Part shown: positions 33,329 through 45,258 of the stretch, one piece after another
Layout: every line of letters starts with the position of its first letter
How positions within the stretch are numbered: position 1 is the first letter of the stretch
From: Osmia lignaria lignaria
Taxonomy: Eukaryota > Arthropoda > Insecta > Hymenoptera > Megachilidae
Reading direction: 5' to 3'
Assembly (NCBI RefSeq): GCF_051020975.1
Contig: NW_027478167.1
Location: 12,524,001 to 12,588,000, forward strand
Length of the DNA stretch: 64,000 nt
The notes under the pieces: generated by a model
The model's input: the letters and a program-made list of their open reading frames with translations, nothing else
What the model was told of the DNA's origin: nothing
Databases searched by the model: none
Translations under genes and position numbers: made by a program

Positions 33329-34938
33329 TTGCAGATTTATCTCAAGGGAAGGGGCCTGACGGACATATTTCGAGATATTTCTTCTTCTTGTTGTTCTTCT
33401 TCTGCACAGCTAAGCTGGAAGTGGCATTTGCGGCTCGCACTAGTGCAGAGTTATCTCAAAGAAAGGGGCCACGGTGTTTCTGTATCTCTATTATGTTGGT
33501 GCGGCTTCGGAACTTTTAAATATCTTGATATATCTCGAGAACTACGCATCTGATCAAAAAATATCATAGAAGATAAAAAGTAGGAAACTTAATTCTCTAC
33601 AAAAAAGGTCTCTTAACATTTTGCCATAGCTCGCTTCGTTTCCGAGATATTTGCAGATTTATCTCAAGGGAAGGGGCCTGACGGACATATTTCGAGATAC
33701 TTCTTCTTCTTGTTGTTCTTCTTCTGCCCAGCTAAGCTGGAGGTGGCATTTGCGGCTCGCACTAGTGCAGAGTTATCTCAAAGAAAGGGGCCACGGTGTT
33801 TCTGTATCTCTATTATGTTGGTGCGGCTTCGGAACTTTTAAATATCTCGATATATCTCGAAAACTACGCCTCTGATCAAAAAATATCATAGAACATAAAT
33901 TGTAGGAAACATAATTCTCTACAAAAAAGGTCTCTTAACATTTTGCCATAGGTCACTTCGTTTCCGAGATATTTGCAGATATATCTCAAGGGAAGGGGCC
34001 TGACGGACATATTTCGAGATATTTCTTCTTCTTGTTGTTCTTCTTCTGCACAGCTAAGCTGGAAGTGGCATTTACAGCTCGCAATAGTGCAGAGTTATAT
34101 CAAAGAAAGGGGCCACGGTGTTTCTGTATCTCTATTATGTTGGTGCGGCTTCGGAACTTTTAAATATCTTGATATATCTCGAGAACTACGCATCTGATCA
34201 AAAAATATCATAGAACATAAAAAGTAGGAAACTTAACTCTCTACAAAAAAGGTCTCTTAACATTTTGCCATAGCTCGCTTCGTTTCCGAGATATTTGCAG
34301 ATTTATCTCAAGGGAAGGGGCCTAACGGACATATTTCGAGATATTTCTTCTTCTTGTTGTTCTTCTTCTGCACAGCTAAACTGGAAGTGGCATTTCCAGC
34401 TCGCAATAGTGCAGAGTTATCTCAAAGAGAGGGGCCACGGTGTTTCTGTATCTCTATTATGTTGGTGCGGCTTAGGAACTTTTAAATATCTTGATATATC
34501 TCGAGAACTACGCATCTGATCAAAAAATATCATAGAACATGAAAAGTAGGAAACTTAATTCTCTACAGAAAAGGTCTCTTAACATTTTGCCATAGCTCTC
34601 TTCGTTTCCGAGATATTTGCAGATTTATCTCAAGGGAAGGGGCCTGACGGACATATTTCGAGATATTTCTTATTCTTGTTGTTCTTCTTCTGCACAGCTA
34701 AGCTGGAAGTGGCATTTGCAGCTCGCAATAGTGCACAGTTATCTCAAAGAAAGGGGCCACGGTGTTTCTGTATCTCTATTATGTTGGTGCGCCTTCGGAA
34801 CTTTTAAATATCTCGATATATCTCGAAAACTACGCTTCTGATCAAAAAATATCATAGAACGTAAATTGTAGGAAACATTATTGTCTACAAAAAAGGTCTC
34901 TTAACATTTTGCCATAGCTCGCTTCGTTTCCGAGATAT
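33329..34938 (+). repeat. Segment repeated at 35935 (offset 2606 bp)
   Basis: The units at 33329 (GTGTCGTTTCC leader, GCGGCTCGCACTAGT), 33651 (GAGATACTTC, TGCCCAGC, GGAGGTGG), 33973 (GGTCACTTCG leader, GAGTTATATC) and 34295 (AAACTGG, AAAGAGAGGGG) recur in the same order at 35935, 36257, 36579 and 36901. The offset is 2606 bp, which is eight monomers plus 30 bp, because the out-of-register junction near 35.2 kb lies between the copies. Confidence 0.9.
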
Positions 34939-35291
34939 TTGCAGATTTATCTCAAGGGAAGGGGCCTAACGGACATATTTCGAGATATTTCTTCTTCTTG
35001 TTGTTCTTCTTCTGCACAGCTAAACTGGAAGGGGCATTCCAGCTCGCAATAGTGCAGAGTTATCTCAAAGAGAGGGGCCACGGTGTTTCTGTATCTCTAT
35101 TATGTTGGTGCGGCTTCGGAACTTTTAAATATCTTGATATATCTCGAGAACTACGCATCTGATCAAAAAATATCATAGAAGATAAAAAGTAGGAAACTTA
35201 AATATCATAGAACATAAATTGTAGGAAACATAATTCTCTACAAAAAAGGTCTCTTAACATTTTGCCATAGGTCACTTCGTTTCCGAGATAT
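34939..35291 (+). repeat. 353-bp monomer with a one-base loss and a 32-bp addition
   Basis: One base is lost at GGAAGGGGCATTCCAGC (usually GGAAGTGGCATTTCCAGC, with one further substitution). The tail then contains 32 additional bases at 35201-35232. This is the only unit in the window whose length departs from 322 bp by more than one base. Confidence 0.92.
35169..35232 (+). repeat. Out-of-register junction: imperfect 32-bp tandem duplication
   Basis: Bases 35169-35200 (AATATCATAGAAGATAAAAA, ending AACTTA) are of the type A tail. The adjacent 35201-35232 is the same segment in the type B version (AATATCATAGAACATAAATT, ending AACATA). The two copies come from different monomer haplotypes, so this is not simple slippage of one template. 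It looks like an exchange between two tails misaligned by 32 bp, with at most two bases (AA) of junction homology. Confidence 0.88.
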
Positions 35292-35612
35292 TTGCAGATA
35301 TATCTCAAGGGAAGGGGCCTGACGGACATATTTCGAGATAGTTCTTCTTCTTGTTGTTCTTCTTCTGCACAGCTAAGCTGGAAGTGGCATTTCAGCTCGC
35401 AATAGTGCAGAGTTATCTCAAAGAGAGGGGCCACGGTGTTTCTGTATCTCTATTATGTTGGTGCGGCTTCGGAACTTTTAAATATCTCGATATATCTCGA
35501 AAACTACGCTTCTGATCAAAAAATATCATAGAACATAAATTGTAGGAAACATAATTCTCTACAAAAAACGTCTCTTAACATTTTGCCATAGCTCGCTTCG
35601 TTTCCGAGATAT
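35292..35612 (+). repeat. 321-bp monomer with CATTTCAGCTC deletion and GATAGTTC
   Basis: It has the GGTCACTTCG leader and AGATATATCTC box of the unit at 33973, but loses one base in CATTTCAGCTCGC and has GAGATAGTTC for GAGATATTTC. The CATTTCAG deletion is shared with twelve other units in the window, all further right. Confidence 0.88.
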
Positions 35613-37544
35613 TTGCAGATTCAGCTCAAAGGAACTGGCCTGACGGACATATTTCGAGATATTTCTTCTTCTTGTTGTTCTTCTTCTGCACAGCTAATCT
35701 GGAAGTGGCATTTACAGCTCGCAATAGTGCAGAGTTATCTCAAAGAGAGGGGCCACGGTGTTTCTGTATCTCTATTATGTTGGTGCGGCTTCGGAACTTT
35801 TAAATATCTTGATATATCTCGAGAACTACGCATCTGATCAAAAAATATCATAGAAGATAAAAAGTAGGAAACCTAATTCTCTACAAAAAAGGTCTCTTAA
35901 CATTTTGCCATAGCTCGTGTCGTTTCCGAGATATTTGCAGATTTATCTCAAGGGAAGGGGCCTGACGGACATATTTCGAGATATTTCTTCTTCTTGTTGT
36001 TCTTCTTCTGCACAGCTAAGCTGGAAGTGGCATTTGCGGCTCGCACTAGTGCAGAGTTATCTCAAAGAAAGGGGCCACGGTGTTTCTGTATCTCTATTAT
36101 GTTGGTGCGGCTTCGGAACTTTTAAATATCTTGATATATCTCGAGAACTACGCATCTGATCAAAAAATATCATAGAAGATAAAAAGTAGGAAACTTAATT
36201 CTCTACAAAAAAGGTCTCTTAACATTTTGCCATAGCTCGCTTCGTTTCCGAGATATTTGCAGATTTATCTCAAGGGAAGGGGCCTGACGGACATATTTCG
36301 AGATACTTCTTCTTCTTGTTGTTCTTCTTCTGCCCAGCTAAGCTGGAGGTGGCATTTGCGGCTCGCACTAGTGCAGAGTTATCTCAAAGAAAGGGGCCAC
36401 GGTGTTTCTGTATCTCTATTATGTTGGTGCGGCTTCGGAACTTTTAAATATCTCGATATATCTCGAAAACTACGCTTCTGATCAAAAAATATCATAGAAC
36501 ATAAATTGTAGGAAACATAATTCTCTACAAAAAAGGTCTCTTAACATTTTGCCATAGGTCACTTCGTTTCCGAGATATTTGCAGATATATCTCAAGGGAA
36601 GGGGACTGACGGACATATTTCGAGATATTTCTTCTTCTTGTTGTTCTTCTTCTGCACAGCTAAGCTGGAAGTGGCATTTACAGCTCGCAATAGTGCAGAG
36701 TTATATCAAAGAAAGGGGCCACGGTGTTTCTGTATCTCTATTATGTTGGTGCGGCTTCGGAACTTTTAAATATCTTGATATATCTCGAGAACTACGCATC
36801 TGATCAAAAAATATCATAGAACATAAAAAGTAGGAAACTTAACTCTCTACAAAAAAGGTCTCTTAACATTTTGCCATAGCTCGCTTCGTTTCCGAGATAT
36901 TTGCAGATTTATCTCAAGGGAAGGGGCCTAACGGACATATTTCGAGATATTTCTTCTTCTTGTTGTTCTTCTTCTGCACAGCTAAACTGGAAGTGGCATT
37001 TCCAGCTCGCAATAGTGCAGAGTTATCTCAAAGAGAGGGGCCACGGTGTTTCTGTATCTCTATTATGTTGGTGCGGCTTCGGAACTTTTAAATATCTTGA
37101 TATATCTCGAGAACTACGCATCTGATCAAAAAATATCATAGAACATGAAAAGTAGGAAACTTAATTCTCTACAAAAAAGGTCTCTTAACATTTTGCCATA
37201 GCTCTCTTCGTTTCCGAGATATTTGCTGATTTATCTCAAGGGAAGGGGCCTGACGGACATATTTCGAGATATTTCTTCTTCTTGTTGTTCTTCTTCTGCA
37301 CAGCTAAGCTGGAAGTGGCATTTACAGCTCGCAATAGTGCAGAGTTATCTCAAAGAGAGGGGCCACGGTGTTTCTGTATCTCTATTATGTTGGTGCGGCT
37401 TCGGAACTTTTAAATATCTTGATATATCTCGAGAACTACGCATCTGATCAAAAAATATCATAGAACATAAAAAGTAGGAAACTTAATTCTCTACAAAAAA
37501 GGTCTCTCAACATTTTGCCATTGCTCGCTTCGTTTCCGAGATAT

Positions 37545-37865
37545 TTGCAGATTTATCTCAAGGGAAGGGGCCTAACGGACATATTTCGAGATATTTCTTC
37601 TTCTTGTTGTTCTTCTTCTGCACAGCTAAGCTGGAAGTGGCATTTCAGCTCGCAATAGTGCAGAGTTATCTCAAAGAGAGGGGCCACGGTGTTTCTGTAT
37701 CTCTATTATGTTGGTGCGGCTTCGGAACTTTTAAATATCTCGATATATCTCGAAAACTACGCTTCTGATCAAAAAATATCATAGAACATAAATTGTAGGA
37801 AACATAATTCTCTACAAAAAACGTCTCTTAATATTTTGCCATAGCTCGCTTCGTTTCCGAGATAT
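37545..37865 (+). repeat. 321-bp monomer, CATTTCAG deletion (copy 1 of 13-mer)
   Basis: One base is missing in GGCATTTCAGCTCGC. The leader has GCCATTGCTCGC for GCCATAGCTCGC and the box has GGGCCTAACGG. The identical combination is found at 44628, its partner in copy 3. Confidence 0.88.
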
Positions 37866-38163
37866 TTGCAGATTCAGCTCAAAGGAACTGGCCTGACGGA
37901 CATATTTCGAGATATTTCTTCTTCTTGTTGTTCTTCTTCTGCACAGCTAAGCTGGAAGTGGCATTTACAGCTCGCAATAGTGCAGAGTTATCTCAAAGAG
38001 AGGGGCCACGGTGTTTCTGTATCTCTATTATGTTGGTGCGGCTTCGGAACTTTTAAATATCTTGATATATCTCGAGAACTACGCATCTGATCAAAAAATA
38101 TCATAGAAGATAAAAAGTAGGAAACTTAATTCTCTACAAAAAAGGTCTCTTAATATTTTGCCA

Positions 38164-38175
38164 TAGCTCAGTTGG
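38164..38175 (+). promoter_or_regulatory. Sequence matching a tRNA-type A box (TAGCTCAGTTGG)
   Basis: The leader of the unit at 38188 reads TAGCTCAGTTGG where most units read TAGCTCGCTTCG, three changes. The 12-mer is the common internal A-box/D-arm sequence of many tRNA genes. A TTTCGAGAT similar to the core of a B box lies about 60 bp downstream but lacks key bases. No tRNA fold is present. It may be coincidence. Confidence 0.25.
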
Positions 38176-40441
38176 TTTCCGAGATATTTGCAGATTTATC
38201 TCAAGGGAAGTGGCCTGACGGACATATTTCGAGATATTTCTTCTTCTTGTTGTTCTTCTTCTGCACAGCTAAGCTGGAAGTGGCATTTGCGGCTCGCACT
38301 AGTGCTGAGTTATCTCAAAGAAAGGGGCCACGGTGTTTCTGTATCTCTATTATGTTGGTGCGGCTTCGGAACTTTTAAATATCTCGATATATCTCGAAAA
38401 CTACGCTTCTGATCAAAAAATATCATAGAACATAAATTGTAGGAAACATAATTCTCTACAAAAAAGGTCTCTTAACATTTTGCCATAGGTCACTTCGTTT
38501 CCGAGATATTTGCAGATATATCTCAAGGGAAGGGGCCTGACGGACATATTTCGAGATATTTCTTCTTCTTGTTGTTCTTCTTCTGCACAGCTAAGCTGGA
38601 AGTGGCATTTACAGCTCGCAATAGTGGAGAGTTATATCAAAGAAAGGGGCCACGGTGTTTCTGTATCTCTATTATGTTGGTATGGCTTCGGAACTTTTAA
38701 ATATCTTGATATATCTCGAGAACTACGCATCTGATCAAAAAATATCATAGAACATAAAAAGTAGGAAACTTAATTCTCTACAGAAAAGGTCTCTTAACAT
38801 TTTGCCATAGCTCTCTTCGTTTCCGAGATATTTGCAGATTTATCTCAAGGGAAGGGGCCTGACGGACATATTTCGAGATATTTCTTATTCTTGTTGTTCT
38901 TCTTCTGCACAGCTAAGCTGGAAGTGGCATTTGCAGCTCGCAATAGTGCACAGTTATCTCAAAGAAAGGGGCCACGGTGTTTCTGTATCTCTATTATGTT
39001 GGTGCGCCTTCGGAACTTTTAAATATCTCGATATATCTCGAAAACTACGCTTCTGATCAAAAAATATCATAGAACATAAATTGTAGGAAACATAATTCTC
39101 TACAAAAAAGGTCTCTTAACATTTTGCCATAGCTCGCTTCGTTTCCGAGATATTTGCAGATATATCTCAAGGGAAGGGGCCTGACGGACATATTTCGAGA
39201 TATTTCTTCTTCTTGTTGTTCTTCTTCTGCACAGCTAAGCTGAAAGTGGCATTTACAGCTCGCAATAGTGCAAAGTTATCTCAAAGAAAGGGGCCACGGT
39301 GTTTCTGTATCTCTATTATGTTGGTGCGGCTTCGGAACTTTTAAATATCTCGATATATCTCGAAAACTACGCTTCTGATCAAAAAATATCATAGAACATA
39401 AATTGTAGGAGACTTAATTCTCTACAAAAAAGGTCTCTTAACATTTTGCCATAGCTCTCTTCGTTTCCGAGATATTTGCATATTTATCTCAAGGGAAGGG
39501 GCCTGACCGACATATTTCGAGATATTTCTTCTTCTTGTTGTTCTTCTTCTGCACAGCTAAGCTGGAAGTGGCATTTGCAGCTCCCAATAGTGCAGAGTTA
39601 TCTCAAAGAAAGGGGCCACGGTGTTTCTGTATCTCTATTCTGTTGGTGCGGCTTCGGAACTTTTAAATATCTTGATATATCTCGAGAACTACGCTTCTGA
39701 TCAAAAAATATCATAGAACATAAATTGTAGGAAACATAATTCTCTACAAAAACGGTCTCTTAACATTTTGCCATAGCTCGCTTCGTTTCCGAGATATTTG
39801 CAGATTTATCTCAAGGGAGGGGGCCTAACGGACATATTTCGAGATATTTCTTCTTCTTGTTGTTCTTCTTCTGCACAGCTAAGCTGGAAGTGGCATTTGC
39901 AGCTCGCAATAGTGCAGAGTTATCTCAAAGAAAGGGGCCACGGTGTTTCTGTATCTCTATTATGTTGGTGCGGCTTCGGAACTTTTAAATATCTTGATAT
40001 ATCTCGAGAACTGCGCATCTGATCAAAAAATATCATAGAACATAAAAAGTAGGAAACTTAATTCTCTACAAAAAAGGTCTCTTAACATTTTGCCATAGCT
40101 CGCTTCCTTTCCGAGATATTTGCAGATTTATCTCAAGGGAAGGGGCCTGACGGACATATTTCGAGATATTTCTTCTTCTTGTTGTTCTTCTTCTGCACAG
40201 CTAAGCTGGAAGTGGCATTTGCAGCTCGCAATAGTGCAGAGTTATCTCAAAGAAGGGGGCCACGGTGTTTCTGTATCTCTATTATGTTGGTGCGGCTTCG
40301 GAACTTTTAAATATCTTGATATATCTCGAGAACTACGCATCTGATCAAAAAATATCATAGAAGATAAAAAGTAGGAAACTTAATTCTCTACAAAAAAGGT
40401 CTCTTAACATTTTGCCATAGCTCGCTTCGTTTCCGAGATAT

Positions 40442-43339
40442 TTGCAGATTTATCTCAAGGGAAGGGGCCTGACGGACATATTTCGAGATACTTCTTCTTC
40501 TTGTTGTTCTTCTTCTGCCCAGCTAAGCTGGAGGTGGCATTTGCGGCTCGCACTAGTGCAGAGTTATCTCAAAGAAAGGGGCCACGGTGTTTCTGTATCT
40601 CTATTATGTTGGTGCGGCTTCGGAACTTTTAAATATCTCGATATATCTCGAAAACTACGCTTCTGATCAAAAAATATCATAGAACATAAATTGTAGGAAA
40701 CATAATTCTCTACAAAAAAGGTCTCTTAACATTTTGCCATAGGTCACTTCGTTTCCGAGATATTTGCAGATATATCTCAAGGGAAGGGGACTGACGGACA
40801 TATTTCGAGATATTTCTTCTTCTTGTTGTTCTTCTTCTGCACAGCTAAGCTGGAAGTGGCATTTACAGCTCGCAATAGTGCAGAGTTATATCAAAGAAAG
40901 GGGCCACGGTGTTTCTGTATCTCTATTATGTTGGTGCGGCTTCGGAACTTTTAAATATCTTGATATATCTCGAGAACTACGCATCTGATCAAAAAATATC
41001 ATAGAACATAAAAAGTAGGAAACTTAACTCTCTACAAAAAAGGTCTCTTAACATTTTGCCATAGCTCGCTTCGTTTCCGAGATATTTGCAGATTTATCTC
41101 AAGGGAAGGGGCCTAACGGACATATTTCGAGATATTTCTTCTTCTTGTTGTTCTTCTTCTGCACAGCTAAACTGGAAGTGGCATTTCCAGCTCGCAATAG
41201 TGCAGAGTTATCTCAAAGAGAGGGGCCACGGTGTTTCTGTATCTCTATTATGTTGGTGCGGCTTCGGAACTTTTAAATATCTTGATATATCTCGAGAACT
41301 ACGCATCTGATCAAAAAATATCATAGAACATGAAAAGTAGGAAACTTAATTCTCTACAAAAAAGGTCTCTTAACATTTTGCCATAGCTCTCTTCGTTTCC
41401 GAGATATTTGCAGATATATCTCAAGGGAAGGGGCCTGACGGACATATTTCGAGATATTTCTTCTTCTTGTTGTTCTTCTTCTGCACAGCTAAGCTGGAAG
41501 TGGCATTTACAGCTCGCAATAGTGGAGAGTTATATCAAAGAAAGGGGCCACGGTGTTTCTGTATCTCTATTATGTTGGTATGGCTTCGGAACTTTTAAAT
41601 ATCTTGATATATCTCGAGAACTACGCATCTGATCAAAAAATATCATAGAACATAAAAAGTAGGAAACTTAATTCTCTACAGAAAAGGTCTCTTAACATTT
41701 TGCCATAGCTCTCTTCGTTTCCGAGATATTTGCAGATTTATCTCAAGGGAAGGGGCCTGACGGACATATTTCGAGATATTTCTTATTCTTGTTGTTCTTC
41801 TTCTGCACAGCTAAGCTGGAAGTGGCATTTGCAGCTCGCAATAGTGCACAGTTATCTCAAAGAAAGGGGCCACGGTGTTTCTGTATCTCTATTATGTTGG
41901 TGCGCCTTCGGAACTTTTAAATATCTCGATATATCTCGAAAACTACGCTTCTGATCAAAAAATATCATAGAACATAAATTGTAGGAAACATAATTCTCTA
42001 CAAAAAAGGTCTCTTAACATTTTGCCATAGCTCGCTTCGTTTCCGAGATATTTGCAGATATATCTCAAGGGAAGGGGCCTGACGGACATATTTCGAGATA
42101 TTTCTTCTTCTTGTTGTTCTTCTTCTGCACAGCTAAGCTGAAAGTGGCATTTACAGCTCGCAATAGTGCAAAGTTATCTCAAAGAAAGGGGCCACGGTGT
42201 TTCTGTATCTCTATTATGTTGGTGCGGCTTCGGAACTTTTAAATATCTCGATATATCTCGAAAACTACGCTTCTGATCAAAAAATATCATAGAACATAAA
42301 TTGTAGGAGACTTAATTCTCTACAAAAAAGGTCTCTTAACATTTTGCCATAGCTCTCTTCGTTTCCGAGATATTTGCATATTTATCTCAAGGGAAGGGGC
42401 CTGACCGACATATTTCGAGATATTTCTTCTTCTTGTTGTTCTTCTTCTGCACAGCTAAGCTGGAAGTGGCATTTGCAGCTCCCAATAGTGCAGAGTTATC
42501 TCAAAGAAAGGGGCCACGGTGTTTCTGTATCTCTATTATGTTGGTGCGGCTTCGGAACTTTTAAATATCTTGATATATCTCGAGAACTACGCTTCTGATC
42601 AAAAAATATCATAGAACATAAATTGTAGGAAACATAATTCTCTACAAAAAAGGTCTCTTAACATTTTGCCATAGCTCGCTTCGTTTCCGAGATATTTGCA
42701 GATTTATCTCAAGGGAGGGGGCCTAACGGACATATTTCGAGATATTTCTTCTTCTTGTTGTTCTTCTTCTGCACAGCTAAGCTGGAAGTGGCATTTGCAG
42801 CTCGCAATAGTGCAGAGTTATCTCAAAGAAAGGGGCCACGGTGTTTCTGTATCTCTATTATGTTGGTGCGGCTTCGGAACTTTTAAATATCTTGATATAT
42901 CTCGAGAACTGCGCATCTGATCAAAAAATATCATAGAACATAAAAAGTAGGAAACTTAATTCTCTACAAAAAAGGTCTCTTAACATTTTGCCATAGCTCG
43001 CTTCGTTTCCGAGATATTTGCAGATTTATCTCAAGGGAAGGGGCCTGACGGACATATTTCGAGATATTTCTTCTTCTTGTTGTTCTTCTTCTGCACAGCT
43101 AAGCTGGAAGTGGCATTTGCAGCTCGCAATAGTGCAGAGTTATCTCAAAGAAGGGGGCCACGGTGTTTCTGTATCTCTATTATGTTGGTGCGGCTTCGGA
43201 ACTTTTAAATATCTTGATATATCTCGAGAACTACGCATCTGATCAAAAAATATCATAGAAGATAAAAAGTAGGAAACTTAATTCTCTACAAAAAAGGTCT
43301 CTTAACATTTTGCCATAGCTCGCTTCGTTTCCGAGATAT
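40442..43339 (+). repeat. 9-monomer deleted version of the 13-mer, copy 2 (2898 bp)
   Basis: Units 1-3 of the 13-mer are followed directly by units 8-13; the four between them are missing. The joining unit at 41408 has the GCTCTCTTCG leader of unit 4 but the AGATATATC and AGTGGAGAG body of unit 8. That confines the exchange to 41391-41411, the interval where both parents are identical. All remaining units keep their order and private markers. Confidence 0.93.
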
Positions 43340-44627
43340 TTGCAGATTTATCTCAAGGGAAGGGGCCTGACGGACATATTTCGAGATACTTCTTCTTCTT
43401 GTTGTTCTTCTTCTGCCCAGCTAAGCTGGAGGTGGCATTTGCGGCTCGCACTAGTGCAGAGTTATCTCAAAGAAAGGGGCCACGGTGTTTCTGTATCTCT
43501 ATTATGTTGGTGCGGCTTCGGAACTTTTAAATATCTCGATATATCTCGAAAACTACGCTTCTGATCAAAAAATATCATAGAACATAAATTGTAGGAAACA
43601 TAATTCTCTACAAAAAAGGTCTCTTAACATTTTGCCATAGGTCACTTCGTTTCCGAGATATTTGCAGATATATCTCAAGGGAAGGGGACTGACGGACATA
43701 TTTCGAGATATTTCTTCTTCTTGTTGTTCTTCTTCTGCACAGCTAAGCTGGAAGTGGCATTTACAGCTCGCAATAGTGCAGAGTTATATCAAAGAAAGGG
43801 GCCACGGTGTTTCTGTATCTCTATTATGTTGGTGCGGCTTCGGAACTTTTAAATATCTTGATATATCTCGAGAACTACGCATCTGATCAAAAAATATCAT
43901 AGAACATAAAAAGTAGGAAACTTAACTCTCTACAAAAAAGGTCTCTTAACATTTTGCCATAGCTCGCTTCGTTTCCGAGATATTTGCAGATTTATCTCAA
44001 GGGAAGGGGCCTAACGGACTTATTTCGAGATATTTCTTCTTCTTGTTGTTCTTCTTCTGCACAGCTAAACTGGAAGTGGCATTTCCAGCTCGCAATAGTG
44101 CAGAGTTATCTCAAAGAGAGGGGCCACGGTGTTTCTGTATCTCTATTATGTTGGTGCGGCTTCGGAACTTTTAAATATCTTGATATATCTCGAGAACTAC
44201 GCATCTGATCAAAAAATATCATAGAACATGAAAAGTAGGAAACTTAATTCTCTACAAAAAAGGTCTCTTAACATTTTGCCATAGCTCTCTTCGTTTCCGA
44301 GATATTTGCTGATTTATCTCAAGGGAAGGGGCCTGACGGACATATTTAGAGATATTTCTTCTTCTTGTTGTTCTTCTTCTGCACAGCTAAGCTGGAAGTG
44401 GCATTTACAGCTCGCAATAGTGCAGAGTTATCTCAAAGAGAGGGGCCACGGTGTTTCTGTATCTCTATTATGTTGGTGCGGCTTCGGAACTTTTAAATAT
44501 CTTGATATATCTCGAGAACTACGCATCTGATCAAAAAATATCATAGAACATAAAAAGTAGGAAACTTAATTCTCTACAAAAAAGGTCTCTCAACATTTTG
44601 CCATTGCTCGCTTCGTTTCCGAGATAT

Positions 44628-44948
44628 TTGCAGATTTATCTCAAGGGAAGGGGCCTAACGGACATATTTCGAGATATTTCTTCTTCTTGTTGTTCTTCTT
44701 CTGCACAGCTAAGCTGGAAGTGGCATTTCAGCTCGCAATAGTGCAGAGTTATCTCAAAGAGAGGGGCCACGGTGTTTCTGTATCTCTATTATGTTGGTGC
44801 GGCTTCGGAACTTTTAAATATCTCGATATATCTCGAAAACTACGCTTCTGATCAAAAAATATCATAGAACATAAATTGTAGGAAACATAATTCTCTACAA
44901 AAAACGTCTCTTAATATTTTGCCATAGCTCGCTTCGTTTCCGAGATAT
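44628..44948 (+). repeat. 321-bp monomer, CATTTCAG deletion (copy 3 of 13-mer)
   Basis: This is the partner of 37545 with the same deletion, GCCATTGCTCGC leader and AAAGAGAGGGG, followed by the same AAAACGTCTC leader. Confidence 0.88.
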
Positions 44949-45246
44949 TTGCAGATTCAGCTCAAAGGAACTGGCCTGACGGACATATTTCGAGATATTT
45001 CTTCTTCTTGTTGTTCTTCTTCTGCACAGCTAAGCTGGAAGTGGCATTTACAGCTCGCAATAGTGCAGAGTTATCTCAAAGAGAGGGGCCACGGTGTTTC
45101 TGTATCTCTATTATGTTGGTGCGGCTTCGGAACTTTTAAATATCTTGATATATCTCGAGAACTACGCATCTGATCAAAAAATATCATAGAAGATAAAAAG
45201 TAGGAAACTTAATTCTCTACAAAAAAGGTCTCTTAATATTTTGCCA

Positions 45247-45258
45247 TAGCTCAGTTGG
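45247..45258 (+). promoter_or_regulatory. A-box-like TAGCTCAGTTGG, second copy
   Basis: Same 12-mer as at 38164, in the matching unit of the third 13-mer copy (45271). It was inherited by segmental duplication, not independent origin. Confidence 0.25.

Larger units (their letters stand above)
36257..40441 (+). repeat. 13-monomer higher-order repeat, copy 1 (4185 bp)
   Basis: Marker order by unit: GATACTTC/GGAGGTGG; GAGTTATATC; AAACTGG; TTTGCTGATT; CATTTCAG deletion; TTCAGCTCAAAGG; GAAGTGGCC with AGTGCTGAG; AGTGGAGAG with TTGGTATGG; TCTTATTCTTG with GTGCGCC; AGCTGAAAGTGG; TTTGCATATTT with GCTCCCAATAG; GGGAGGGGGCC; AAGAAGGGGGCC. The length is 13 x 322 minus the single lost base. The same order restarts at 40442 and 43340. 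Confidence 0.92.
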
